Source of the DNA: Falsihalocynthiibacter arcticus
GTDB lineage: Bacteria > Pseudomonadota > Alphaproteobacteria > Rhodobacterales > Rhodobacteraceae
DNA length: 64,000 nt
Assembly: GCF_000812665.2 (NCBI RefSeq)
Contig: NZ_CP014327.1
Location: forward strand, 2,633,501 to 2,697,500
Direction of reading: 5' to 3'
The position numbers and the translations under genes are program-made. The notes below the pieces were generated by a model that was not told the DNA's origin, did no database searches, and saw nothing but the letters and a program-made list of their open reading frames with translations. Positions 42,339 through 51,324 of the stretch are shown here, piece after piece; position 1 is the stretch's first letter, and each line of letters begins with the position of its first letter.

Positions 42339-43100
42339 TCAGTCATGGGCCTGCCTTTTTGCCCTTCGCTTAACATTGGCGGTTATAACGATTTGATCGA
42401 TCAATGGGGCAAAGATGCTCGCCAGAAGGGCGGTAAAGACCACCGCGTTCAGGGATATACTGCCACCACCAGATTGACCATGGATCAGGAGAAGCCCGCC
42501 TGAAAAACCACCGTAAAGCCAGCGTCCAACATTTGTACTGGCCGCGGCGACCGGATCACCGATGAGGAACACAAGGCCAAGGATAAGGGGCGCACTTTGT
42601 AGGGCCATCCAGTCTGGGGAGGTGCCTAGAAGCGTTGTTATTACCAAAAGTCTGATGCAAAATCCGACAACAATGCGCCATGACAAAAGACCGAACACCA
42701 GTAATAACGCGCCACTTATCCCTGCTGCGATCGCCGCTGAAGGGCCGTCTGTCCCGCTTGTGATGCCCGGGAACGAAACCAGAAGGAATGCAAGGGCGAC
42801 AACACTCGCATTCAAAAAACCACGCCCGCGTTCACCAAAAATCAGGTCGCCCAGCACAAGGCCAAAAGTCAGCGCGAGGCCCTGTTGCCACAGCGGAACC
42901 GTACTTGGTGCCAGAAGAATAAAAACCAAAGCGGTCACGATACCGTGCCAATCTAAGGGCTTGTGTCGCAAGCGTGAAAACGCGAACGCCCAGCCCCCTG
43001 CCAATGTGAGCGCCAAGGGCGGGAAAAGGGCAAAGCAAGTCGCCGCCGTTACCCGATAGGAGTTCCAAAGAGGGGGTAGATAAGCGTTTTGCCGTCTCAT
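42339..43100 (-). CDS. nqrB: Na+-NQR subunit B, shortened and without the flavin-acceptor Thr
   Basis: Membrane subunit related to NqrB/RnfD: FILLAPSTVPLWQQGLALTF, FGLVLGDLIFGERGRGFLNA, FLIGDPVAAASTNVGRWLYG and the C-terminal FAPLIDQIVITANVKRRAKR. The start is the ATG at 43100, overlapping the nqrA stop. It has 253 residues; functional NqrB has about 400. The N-terminal part and an internal stretch are missing. Where NqrB has D-G-F-S-G-A-T with FMN on the Thr, this protein has DGPSAAI: the Thr is Ile. An open frame is kept, but the product should not carry FMN. A divergent short homologue is the alternative reading. Confidence 0.75.
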   Translation of the reverse strand: MRRQNAYLPPLWNSYRVTAATCFALFPPLALTLAGGWAFAFSRLRHKPLDWHGIVTALVFILLAPSTVPLWQQGLALTFGLVLGDLIFGERGRGFLNASVVALAFLLVSFPGITSGTDGPSAAIAAGISGALLLVFGLLSWRIVVGFCIRLLVITTLLGTSPDWMALQSAPLILGLVFLIGDPVAAASTNVGRWLYGGFSGGLLLIHGQSGGGSISLNAVVFTALLASIFAPLIDQIVITANVKRRAKRQAHD

Positions 43101-44279
43101 TCGACGTGCTCCTTGGCAAGCGTATTCAGTGAGTGGCGCAAAAGTGTGCCGTAGTCGTTGACCGAGGGGCAGAGCCACGTCAGGAGGGCAAGATCTTCTT
43201 CTAAAAGCTCAAGGCAACCTAGGCGCTCGGCGGTTTCCACATCCCCCACGGCCAAGGCGCGCATCAAAGGGACAGGCAATAAATCAAAGGGAAATACGTG
43301 CTCAAAGGCTTCCAACGGCAGGGTCGCGCTGTTTGGGGGGGGCGGGAGGTGATCCATTAGTTTGTGCCAAAACGGTCGTAAAGGAAGGGCGTGGGCGTCG
43401 TTATCATTGCAAGTCACTTGCTAATCAAAACGCCCCAGAAAGGCGGCCTCACGGCCAAAAAAAATGGCGCCAGATTGCAAGGTTAGGGTGGGGTCCGCCA
43501 CCAGAACCGGTGCGCGACGACATGATGCGACCGGTTTCCAGCAAATGGCCAATCGCGAGGACGTCCTGATAGCCGATTTGCCAAACGGTTCGTTGCCGCG
43601 AAACGGGCAAGAGGGCGTGGATGTGAGTACCGGCCAGTCCTGCGGGATGGGGGCCGGAAAAAGGTGCGATTTAGAGACGTGCGCGCTCGGGAGCTAAGGG
43701 GGATCCGGGCTTTTTACTGAGGTACACCTGTCCGTCTGTTAACCGCGAAAGTGCCTCGATACCGCGTAGGAAATTTTGTGGTTGGGATGCCAAAGCCTTG
43801 GCAGGGTCGGCGGACAAGGGGTGGGTATCTATAGCAGTGACAAAAATTGCCGAAGGTTTGGTTTCTGGGTCGGGTAGAAAGCCAAAAGGGCGGGTTTGAA
43901 AGCTGGTCCATGCACCACTTTTTAACAATAGCTGACGCAATGCTGCGTCATCATTCTGGGCTTGGGCGATGTCAAAAACATGTTCGGCGTCACCTTGGCC
44001 CGTGATTTCCAACGTGTCCAAACTGCGCCGTCGTCCCCGTTTTATTTGGCTCACACGGCCTGCCACTGGGGCGACAAAACAAATTTCCGTATGGCGACGG
44101 TCGGTACAGAGGGTCTGCCCTGCGCCGACCTGATCATTTTCGGCGACGCAAAGATCAAACGACACACCAGGATAGTCCCGCCCCATGAGCGCAACTGTGC
44201 GCACGGCACGCGTTTCGGGGAGGGGAAATTAGGCCCCAAGCCCATGTTTACCTCTAGGCCTTTTTGTAAATTAAACAGA
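43097..44279 (-). pseudogene. nqrA: Na+-NQR subunit A, multiply frameshifted
   Basis: Peripheral quinone-site subunit in at least four frame fragments. N-terminus near 44279 (LFNLQKGLEV), then after a break in a C/T run VRTVALMGRDYPGVSFDLCV, the lipoyl-like VAPVAGRVSQIKRGRRRSLD, WTSFQTRPFGFLPDPETKPS and ALSRLTDGQVYLSKKPGS. The middle part is in another frame ([40 protein letters not shown]), then a third ([13 protein letters not shown]), and the C-terminal end is FEHVFPFDLLPVPLMRALAV to CPSVNDYGTLLRHSL. Internal deletions are evident too, so this is not explained by a single sequencing error. No proper start codon is seen. Confidence 0.88.
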
Positions 44280-44284
44280 ACTAA

Positions 44285-44311
44285 GCTCCCTCATTCGGAT
44301 CGGAAGGGAGC
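44285..44311 (-). terminator. Hairpin between the cytochrome c pseudogene and nqrA
   Basis: GCTCCCT/AGGGAGC, a 7-bp stem with a 13-base loop, 24 bases downstream of the cytochrome c stop; T-rich bases follow on the minus strand. Probable terminator of the cytochrome gene. Confidence 0.5.
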
Positions 44312-44334
44312 AATAAAAGCCTCCCGACGCGTGC

Positions 44335-45075
44335 TCATGGCCGTGTGAACCCTGTTGCGTCTACGGCGGCAACTTCGGATAGGCTTTCGATGCTATCAAT
44401 CATCAACTGGATCACGTAATGCGCATTATGGGCGAATGCGCCTTTATCCTTGCTCACGAATTGATAGTTATAGGCGGCCTTCAGGAGACGCGGAGTCCAG
44501 CTTTTATAGGCGTTGGGAAAGGCGATTTCTGTTGGGTCTGCGATGCCGTCGGCATCGAGATCATTGAAAAAATACGGATAGGCCACATCGGAGTACACAA
44601 TCGCTCCGCCGCCGATTTCTTGGGAATAGGTCATGATCGCAGCGTTCAATTGATCATGCAATTGGGAGATCACAACCCCGATGCCTGCTGTCGTATTGCC
44701 GTCGCCCAGAATATCCAGTGGCGTGGTACGGATGGCGCGGAAGTCGGCGGCACCGTCATTGTGGCACGCGCTACACTCCACGGTCGTTCCGATAGGAACG
44801 GGGTGATCAATGAGGCCGGGCATTGTTTGTGGTGCCGCCAAGTAGTCGCTTACGCCCGTTGAGGAATGGCAAACCGTGCAAGTGCCGGGAATTTCGCCCT
44901 CAGTATTTCAATGACGGAAAGCCTCGCGCGTTGAGTCTGCGTGTGGCGATGATAGCCATGCCTCGAGTATTTCCTCATTTGTTGGCGCGTTCTGAGCCGA
45001 GGCAGAGATCGACAAACTTACCCCCAGTGCCAGCCCAAGGCACAGTGAAACTTTCCAAAAAACGCGAAATACCAT
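44335..45075 (-). pseudogene. Secreted dihaem cytochrome c gene with a nonsense codon
   Basis: From the ATG at 45075: signal peptide (VSLCLGLALGVSLSISASA then Q), then EILEAWLSSPHADSTREAFRH, a TGA at 44910-44908 (codon 56), and after it the same frame goes on to 44335. Two haem-binding CXXCH motifs lie behind the stop: CTVCH (about residue 66) and CSACH (about 106). Read through, the protein would have 246 residues. The TGA most simply replaces a TGG Trp codon (F-R-H-W). Selenocysteine is unlikely at this non-catalytic site. A perfect FNR box lies upstream. Specific function unknown. Confidence 0.8.
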
Positions 45076-45142
45076 TGGGAACTACCTCGAAAATTGAAGT
45101 GAAATAATTCTCAATAGACTACCCAGTGACGGTGGAAATTCC

Positions 45143-45156
45143 TTGATCTCGATCAA
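45143..45156. promoter_or_regulatory. FNR/ANR-type box (TTGAT-N4-ATCAA)
   Basis: TTGATCTCGATCAA is a perfect match to the FNR-family consensus, 68 bases upstream of the cytochrome c pseudogene start. It indicates that this gene, possibly together with the nqr genes downstream, was oxygen-regulated by an FnrL-type protein. The gap 45076-45336 holds no gene. Confidence 0.7.
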
Positions 45157-45336
45157 TATTGCCCGCAACGACTATATACTGAAAACGGCAATAGCTCTTA
45201 AAACGCTCAGACCAGACCTCATGTTATGAATTAACACCTGTGTCGTTTTAAAGAGATAAGATTGAGCCAAAAGGGGCTGTCGAATGGCCTCAGCCGACGC
45301 CGGCGCGTTCCGGACCAACCCGTTTTACATTTGTGC

Positions 45337-46539
45337 TCAAGAATCTTGATTGGCGGGTTTGGTAACCTTGCGGATGGCGAGCAGGGTAGCAATCGGGCCT
45401 ATTATTTCAAACAGGATCGTCGTGCCAATTGTTATCGCCATGATTTGCGACCCCCACTCAGGAAACCTCTGTGCGGCCACAAGGGCCATTCCAATCGCAA
45501 CCCCAGCCTGTGCGAGCAGAGAGGTGCCGACAAGCGGGCGTTGTGCACGGGGCAAACCGCCAAGGGACGCCCCAATCCACCCGCCAATTATGCGCGCGAT
45601 CAGACGTAAAATAACGTAAGTCGCCCCCAGAAAACCCAGTGCCCATAAGGCGTCAACTTCCAGAGAAGCCCCCGCGAGGACGAAAAACAGGATCATAAAA
45701 GGCCACTGAAGGTGCTCGATTTCATGAAACGCTTTGGTGTGATGTTTTGCGAGATTTACGATGAGCGCACCGGCGGTCATGCCCGCAATTAGAAATGAAA
45801 CTTCAAGCCACAAAGCAAGACCCGCCGCCATAAAGACCAAGCCCAAGGCCTCGGTCTCTAAAGGGTCCCCGTCGCTGATACGACCCGTCATGAACGCACC
45901 CGGAAGGCCGATGACAATGCCCAATCCAACGGCGCCCCCGATCTCCCAGACGATTTTTCCAAGCTCGCCCTCTGTGGACGCCCCGTTTAATTGCGACGCG
46001 ATAACAAGGACAACGCTGAAAACAATCAATCCCCACGCATCATCTATGGCGACGACCCCTTTGGGGGTATTGGTGAAGCGGTTTGTGATGCCGGATTGAG
46101 CGATGACGTCATTGGTCGCGGCGGGATCGGTGGCGGTTGCGATGGCGGCAAGGATCAGCGCTAGCCCGAGTACGAAGCCCAGCCCCCACAAGCCCAAACT
46201 TACCAACAGCAGAGTCGCTATGACAATCGACACTGAGATCGTGAGAATTGCCACACCGCTGGCGCGGATTGTGTCGGCTTTCAGAGTCCCTCCGAGCAAG
46301 AAGGCTACCATTGTCAGGGCGGTGACGGACAAGAATTCGGACCAATCAGTAATGGCCTGAGGTATTATTCCGACACCCGCGTCACCAAACGCAAGACCAC
46401 ACAACAGAAGGAGGGTTACGCGCGGCAGCCACGTCCGGCGTCCAATGTGATCGGCCGCTAAGCCTAACAGAAAAAGGCCACCGAGGGCGAGAAAGGACTC
46501 AAACGGGGCCATGATCGCAACGTCCATATTGGCGAGCAC
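45337..46539 (-). CDS. Cation:proton antiporter (CPA/Kef-NhaP type)
   Basis: Inner-membrane antiporter, 400 residues, about 12 helices, without the C-terminal nucleotide-binding domains of KefB/C. The transport-site region is ATATDPAATNDVIAQSGITN (about 135-155) and GVVAIDDAWGLIVFSVVLV (about 165-183) with the conserved acidic pair. Probably exchanges Na+ or K+ for H+. Alternative starts lie at the Met residues 5 and 10. It stands next to a failing Na+ pump operon, which may be meaningful for sodium balance (inference). Confidence 0.85.
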   Translation of the reverse strand: MLANMDVAIMAPFESFLALGGLFLLGLAADHIGRRTWLPRVTLLLLCGLAFGDAGVGIIPQAITDWSEFLSVTALTMVAFLLGGTLKADTIRASGVAILTISVSIVIATLLLVSLGLWGLGFVLGLALILAAIATATDPAATNDVIAQSGITNRFTNTPKGVVAIDDAWGLIVFSVVLVIASQLNGASTEGELGKIVWEIGGAVGLGIVIGLPGAFMTGRISDGDPLETEALGLVFMAAGLALWLEVSFLIAGMTAGALIVNLAKHHTKAFHEIEHLQWPFMILFFVLAGASLEVDALWALGFLGATYVILRLIARIIGGWIGASLGGLPRAQRPLVGTSLLAQAGVAIGMALVAAQRFPEWGSQIMAITIGTTILFEIIGPIATLLAIRKVTKPANQDS

Positions 46540-46788
46540 GCCCTAGATTTCGTGTGGTCGAATTCATTGGCGTCGAGCGACAACGGGAAAGGCGTTTTTG
46601 TACCACAAAAACTGGATGGGTGGGTCAAGGCGTGTCTCCAGAATTTGTGCCGGTGCCTTGATGGATACGGGCAGGCGGACGGATTGACCTTGATTGAAAT
46701 CAAACTGGAAAATAATTTCAATAGCCCCGTTTTCTTTAACGTAGAGGAACCTGAGCGCGGCTTTATTGTTTGGCCGAACTGAACCCGA

Positions 46789-47424
46789 TTAGGGACTCAA
46801 CGCACTAGGCAACCAGCCCGCAAATTCTGAAAACAAAACCGTCGAGGCCGCGTTAAAAGCTTCGACTAAGATTTGTGTTTCTGTCGAAGCTGATGGGGCA
46901 CTTGCCCTAAATGTTTTGCTGGCGACAATTTTGGCGTCGCTCTCTCGAATGACTCTTACAATCAGTTTTAGCTGTACTGTTGCCGTTTGTGTGTCGGCAT
47001 TAAGTTCAGCCTGAAAATCGACCAACTCGGTCACGACGGCAAAGTCACCATGGGACGCGAGTGGCTGCCGCCCGACATAGCGCACCGCGCCTGTTGCCTC
47101 AACTGACCGCAACATCAGCGTCTGCACCATCACCGGCGTGGCATCGCTCCAACGAACCTCGGGCAGATATTGCGCTTGAAGCGCGTTGGGGCGGATCATA
47201 ATTCGATCGGTGGCCAGCGCGCCGCTGGTTGAGGGCAGTTCAATGATCACGTCGCGCGGCAATTGTCGGCGCGTGGTTGCTTGAATATCGACGGGCGCGC
47301 GCAATTCATACACGTCAAGCGGTGTGCTGACATCATTGAGAGCCGTGAGCGCCGAGCACCCAGACACCACGGTTAGGAGGACAAGAGAGCGGATCATGAC
47401 GAATGGGTTTGATCGGTGGATCAT
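46789..47424 (-). CDS. Outer-membrane lipoprotein of an Mla/Pqi-type transport system
   Basis: 211 residues with a lipobox (SLVLLTVVSGC-SA), so lipid-anchored in the periplasm. The body fits the ABC-type transport auxiliary lipoprotein family (PqiC-like): PVDIQATTRRQLPRDVIIEL, RWSDATPVMVQTLM, and a final SASTETQILVEAFNAAS. It overlaps the mlaD stop by 4 bases. It probably links the MCE protein to the outer membrane. Confidence 0.82.
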   Translation of the reverse strand: MIHRSNPFVMIRSLVLLTVVSGCSALTALNDVSTPLDVYELRAPVDIQATTRRQLPRDVIIELPSTSGALATDRIMIRPNALQAQYLPEVRWSDATPVMVQTLMLRSVEATGAVRYVGRQPLASHGDFAVVTELVDFQAELNADTQTATVQLKLIVRVIRESDAKIVASKTFRASAPSASTETQILVEAFNAASTVLFSEFAGWLPSALSP

Positions 47425-49160
47425 CGTTTAAACTCCGGTGTTTCACGGTCAAGGAAGAAGCGTGTCGGGTCGCGTTGAATTTGGCTGGTCAAACGATCCA
47501 GATTGTCAATGAGCGTCCGGCTTTCCTGCGCCAGTCGCGTGTAAAGCGGCAGTCCGACCGTCGCAAAGTCGCGCACGGCAGGGCCCGAAGCGTCAGCAAC
47601 TTGACGCAACTGCTCGAAGGCGTCCGAGGCGGCGGCACTTGCGGCCCGCAGGTCATCAGAAATCTCGGGCAGGTCGCCGGACACTTTGCCGATTGCCGTG
47701 TTCATTCCGTCCAGTGTGGTTTTAAGTACGGCGATAATCCCCGCCAGATCGTCGTTGATTACGCGGTCCGCACCGTTGAACGCTTGTTCGGCGGAGGCCA
47801 GCGCGCGATCCCCTGTTTCCATGGCGTCGTTGATGGTCGACATGGTCACATTGGCATTGGCAAAGGAAACGCGGGCATCCTCCAGCGTGTCGCGGGCGCT
47901 GACCATCACCTCGTTTGCGGTGGTCCCTGCGGCTTTTAGGTCTTGGCCAAGCTCTGTGATGACCTTGCGGGAGCTTTCCGTCGCCGCCCGAATATCGGCA
48001 ATAATCGCGGGAAGGTCCTCGGTCGCTATGGTTACAACGGGTTGGATTGCTCGGTTGGCCTCAGCCACCATGGCGCGCGTTTCAGTGAGGAGCGGCGCGC
48101 CCTCATCGCGGATCAAAGTGTCGGTGCGGGTTGCCACATTTTCCACGGCCAAAGCCGCGTCGTCCAGTTGTTGGATGAGGGTGTTCGTGCTTTCCAACGT
48201 CGCCTGTGCCTCCTCCAAACGCTGCGTCGCGCGCTCACCTGTGGTGCTAAAGGTCGCCATCATATGGCGGGCGTCCTCGGCCACAAGGGTTAGTTGCGCC
48301 CGCAAATCGGTGTTTGTCGCGCGCAACTCGTCGGCCATTGCGGTGAGATCTTGGGCGATGAACTCTTTGGTTTCGATGATTGCACCCTGTGCGTCCGTTA
48401 GCGTCTTGGAGCTATCGGATAAAACGCCCTTTCCCTGCTCGGACAACTCCCGAATGGAGACAAGCGTCGTGTCCGCCGTGGCGAGCACTTCCGAGAGGTC
48501 TCCCGTCAAGGTATCCAGCGTCGCATTGAATTGGTTGATCTGGTCCGCAAAGTCCGCCACCGTATCTGCCACGCCTGAAAAGGAAGATAAGGTGCGTGAG
48601 AATTCACCCGATGCATCTTCAATATTCACCAGAATTTGTTCAACGCGGTTCTTGTTGTCGTCGCCAAGCATCTGACCAAGCTCGTCTACAATCTGCAAAG
48701 AGCGTTCCAACAATTGTGGCGCATCCTCAGAGAGCGATTGCAAAGCCGAGCGACCGGCGGTGATCTCCGGAATCTCGCCATCCGCGCCGCTCACCAGCAA
48801 GGCCGCAGACGGTGTGCCCGCATCGATTCCGACATAAGAAACGCCTGTAACTCCCTGTGATTCAACGGTTGCTACGCTGTCGATGCGCACCGGCGTTTCG
48901 GCATCCACTTCGATCCTGACTAGGATAGTGCCATCCCGTTCAGGCGTTAGACGCACATCAACAACCTGACCAACGGCAAGGCCGCTAAACCGCACATCAG
49001 ACGCGTTGTCCAAACCGGAAACCGAAGAAAACCGGATATCGTAATAGGCAAACTGGCGGTCGAGTTCCGCTTGTGCAAACCACAAGAAGAACGCCATGAT
49101 GCCCACCAGTCCAGCAAGGGTAAATGCGCCGATAAGCACGAAGTTTGCGCGAGTTTCCAA
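47421..49160 (-). CDS. MlaD/MCE-family lipid-transport protein with long helical tail
   Basis: 579 residues, much longer than MlaD of the core Mla system (about 180) and more like long MCE proteins. N-terminal membrane helix (NFVLIGAFTLAGLVGIMAFF), one MCE domain (about 38-120; YYDIRFSSVSGLDNASDVRF, GLAVGQVVDV), then about 400 residues of predicted coiled coil with repeated T/A-rich heptads and little Pro. This tail could form a hydrophobic tunnel across the periplasm. Lies 4 bases downstream of the ATPase gene and overlaps the lipoprotein gene. Confidence 0.88.
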   Translation of the reverse strand: METRANFVLIGAFTLAGLVGIMAFFLWFAQAELDRQFAYYDIRFSSVSGLDNASDVRFSGLAVGQVVDVRLTPERDGTILVRIEVDAETPVRIDSVATVESQGVTGVSYVGIDAGTPSAALLVSGADGEIPEITAGRSALQSLSEDAPQLLERSLQIVDELGQMLGDDNKNRVEQILVNIEDASGEFSRTLSSFSGVADTVADFADQINQFNATLDTLTGDLSEVLATADTTLVSIRELSEQGKGVLSDSSKTLTDAQGAIIETKEFIAQDLTAMADELRATNTDLRAQLTLVAEDARHMMATFSTTGERATQRLEEAQATLESTNTLIQQLDDAALAVENVATRTDTLIRDEGAPLLTETRAMVAEANRAIQPVVTIATEDLPAIIADIRAATESSRKVITELGQDLKAAGTTANEVMVSARDTLEDARVSFANANVTMSTINDAMETGDRALASAEQAFNGADRVINDDLAGIIAVLKTTLDGMNTAIGKVSGDLPEISDDLRAASAAASDAFEQLRQVADASGPAVRDFATVGLPLYTRLAQESRTLIDNLDRLTSQIQRDPTRFFLDRETPEFKR

Positions 49161-49164
49161 TATA

Positions 49165-49968
49165 TTACCCCTCCAAAGGTGTGCCGCTCTGTGCTCCAGA
49201 GGCGGCGGCGCGCGCGCGCGGACCGTGAAAATACTCGTGGACCCACGGGTGGTCGACGTCCAACATTTCCTGCATCGTTCCTGTCACCAATACCTTGCGC
49301 TCGGCAAGGACTGCAATCCGGTCACATGTCGCATGTAATGTATCCAAATCATGAGTTACAAGAAACACAGTCAAGCCAAGAGAGTGACTTAGGCCGCGAA
49401 TAAGTGTGTCAAAGGCTGCGGCACCAATCGGATCAAGCCCTGCCGTCGGTTCGTCTAGGAACACGATCTCTGGATCAAGCGCTAGGGCCCGCGCAAGCCC
49501 CGCCCGTTTGCGCATCCCCCCTGACAATTCAGAAGGGTACTTGTCGCCCGCATTGAACGGCAGGCCAACCATCGAAATCTTTAAATCGGCCAAACTACTG
49601 CGCGTTTTGGGGTCTAGTCCCGTGATGGCACGCATCGGGACTTCGACGTTTTCGCGCACTGTGAGCGATGAAAAAAGCGCGCCATCTTGGAACATAACGC
49701 CCCAACGCGCTTCAAGCGCCGCGCGGGTATCCTCATCAGCCGTCAACACATCAACGCCAAGGACGTTCACGCTGCCCGCGACTGGTTTTTGCAAGCCGAC
49801 GATCGAACGCAGCAATACCGATTTACCCGTCCCAGACCCACCCACAACGCCCAATATCTCGCCGCGACGCACATCAAGATCAAGGTCCTCGTGCACCACG
49901 TGGCGGCCAAACTGGTTACGCACGCCGCGCACGCTAATGTTCACATCGTATGCGGCCTGTGCGGTCAT
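49165..49968 (-). CDS. MlaF-like ABC ATPase
   Basis: 267 residues from the ATG at 49968, which overlaps the permease stop (ATGA); an upstream reading from 50103 lies inside the permease gene. Walker A VVGGSGTGKSVLL, signature LSGGMRKRAGLARALA (the MlaF-type SGGM variant), Walker B IVFLDEPTAGLDP, switch His in VFLVTHDLDTL. Drives phospholipid movement with the MlaE-type permease. Confidence 0.92.
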   Translation of the reverse strand: MTAQAAYDVNISVRGVRNQFGRHVVHEDLDLDVRRGEILGVVGGSGTGKSVLLRSIVGLQKPVAGSVNVLGVDVLTADEDTRAALEARWGVMFQDGALFSSLTVRENVEVPMRAITGLDPKTRSSLADLKISMVGLPFNAGDKYPSELSGGMRKRAGLARALALDPEIVFLDEPTAGLDPIGAAAFDTLIRGLSHSLGLTVFLVTHDLDTLHATCDRIAVLAERKVLVTGTMQEMLDVDHPWVHEYFHGPRARAAASGAQSGTPLEG

Positions 49969-51089
49969 ATGCCCATACTCGCAAAGAAGATCGAAAAGAC
50001 AGCGTCGGCCACGATCACGGCAAAAATCGCGGTGACAACGGCATTTGAGGTCATGCGACCGAGCGACTCCGCATTGCTCTCGACTTGCATGCCCGCATGA
50101 CAACCGACAACACCAATAATGAGCGCAAAAAAGGGCGCCTTCACAAGGCCGACCAGCACGTGATTAACACTCGTTCCCGAAATCAGCCGCGTCTTAAACA
50201 TCTCAGGCGAAATCCCAAGATCAATCCATGCCATCAACGCACCGCCGAACAACCCCGAAATGTCAGCGATCAGTCCAAGCACAGGAAGCATGAGAAACAG
50301 CGCCAGAATACGCGGTACAAAAAGCACCATCGCGGGGTCCAATCCCAACGTACGCATGGCATCGATTTCTTCGCGCATTTTCATCGAACCAATTGCGGCG
50401 GTGAAAGCAGAAGCCGTTCGGCCCGCCACGATGATCGAAGTCAATAGAATGCCCAATTCGCGCAAAATCGAAACCGCAATCAGATCGACAACGAACACTT
50501 CGGCCCCAAACTGTTTAAGTTGGGTGGAGCCTTGAAAGGCCAGCACCACCCCAATCAGAAACGCCATTAACGCGACAATTGGAACGGCTTTTAAACCGAC
50601 CTCCTCGCAGTGATGCACAAGCGCGGTCAGGCGAAACTCGCTTGGATGTCGTATTGCACGCCCAAGTCTGTGTAGGAATATTCCCAAATAACTCGTCAAA
50701 GCGAGCAAGAATTTCACTCCAAAGACGACGCGCTCCCCTATGCGCGCCAGTATTTCACGGAAAAAGGGGGGCTGCGCAATCGGGGGGTCCGGTTGCGGCA
50801 TTGCCGCTTCAACGCTCTTGAACAGACTTGCAGCTTCAGCACTTGCGCCGGAAATTTCAAGATTCTGCCCGCGGGCTGCTGCCTGAGTTTGCTGTGTCAG
50901 TAAAAACCACGCGCCGCCTGTATCAAGCCGCTCTAGTCCCGAAATATCGACTTTCAAAATCTCGGGTTGGCACTCAAAAACGGCTATCGCCTGTGGTAGA
51001 GTATAGATGGTGAGATGACCCGAAAGGTGAAACTCACCCGTGGCACCCCCGTCAGAAAAACTTAATATTTGCTGCTTGGCAGTATTCAT
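49965..51089 (-). CDS. STAS domain-MlaE permease fusion
   Basis: About 374 residues from the ATG at 51089; an earlier ATG at 51146 would add 19 residues of non-family sequence, and neither has a good ribosome site. N-terminal STAS-type domain (about 1-95; GHLTIYTLPQAIAVFECQPE, VDISGLERLDTGGAWFL) fused to the MlaE/YrbE permease domain (about 120-374; CEEVGLKAVPIVALMAFLIG, GRTASAFTAAIGSMKMREEI, DAMRTLGLDP). In enterobacteria the STAS protein MlaB is separate; here it is joined to the permease. First gene of the four-gene operon. Confidence 0.9.
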   Translation of the reverse strand: MNTAKQQILSFSDGGATGEFHLSGHLTIYTLPQAIAVFECQPEILKVDISGLERLDTGGAWFLLTQQTQAAARGQNLEISGASAEAASLFKSVEAAMPQPDPPIAQPPFFREILARIGERVVFGVKFLLALTSYLGIFLHRLGRAIRHPSEFRLTALVHHCEEVGLKAVPIVALMAFLIGVVLAFQGSTQLKQFGAEVFVVDLIAVSILRELGILLTSIIVAGRTASAFTAAIGSMKMREEIDAMRTLGLDPAMVLFVPRILALFLMLPVLGLIADISGLFGGALMAWIDLGISPEMFKTRLISGTSVNHVLVGLVKAPFFALIIGVVGCHAGMQVESNAESLGRMTSNAVVTAIFAVIVADAVFSIFFASMGI

Positions 51090-51324
51090 ATGTCTAGGCT
51101 CATGCCGCGTCCCTTCAGGGATTTCATCGCGGTATCTGATTTGCAATTTGTGTGAGCCTAATACCTATTTGCTCGCGATGAAAGGATTCTGCAAAATCCA
51201 GCCGTATCCCAGTTCTTGCCTACGGGGCTGACAGCGCGGGTTTTTTGCTGTCTTATAGTTTCAATAAAGCATCGAGTACCGTTTTGGCCGACTTAGGGGC
51301 CGTTTTTGTTTCAAAGGCAGGCGC

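Larger units (their letters stand above)
40284..42346 (-). pseudogene. nqrC: Na+-NQR subunit C, split by an IS3-family element and frameshifted
   Basis: The N-terminal part (42346 down to about 42145) has the cytoplasmic leader, one membrane helix (LGVAFLVALISALTVSLTSV) and QPRQQALIDAAREAKFAAMV. The IS element then interrupts. Coding resumes at about 40879 (FLPGLADILRETGAETLDTV), breaks at a run of seven C (40718-40724), and continues in another frame through RPNHAPVYFI, LVVLPIYGAGYQSTLRADLA and the flavin-attachment region VDGIAGATRSTTG, whose acceptor Thr is kept. The run needs six or nine C for continuity. Confidence 0.87.

Noticed and set aside
44908-44910. Selenocysteine at the TGA in the cytochrome c gene
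   Set aside because: The position is not catalytic, the expected residue is Trp, and no SECIS-like hairpin was evident directly after the TGA.
46552-46782. 76-residue ORF between the antiporter and the lipoprotein gene
   Set aside because: No ribosome site, unusual composition, and it lies in the region expected to hold the antiporter promoter.
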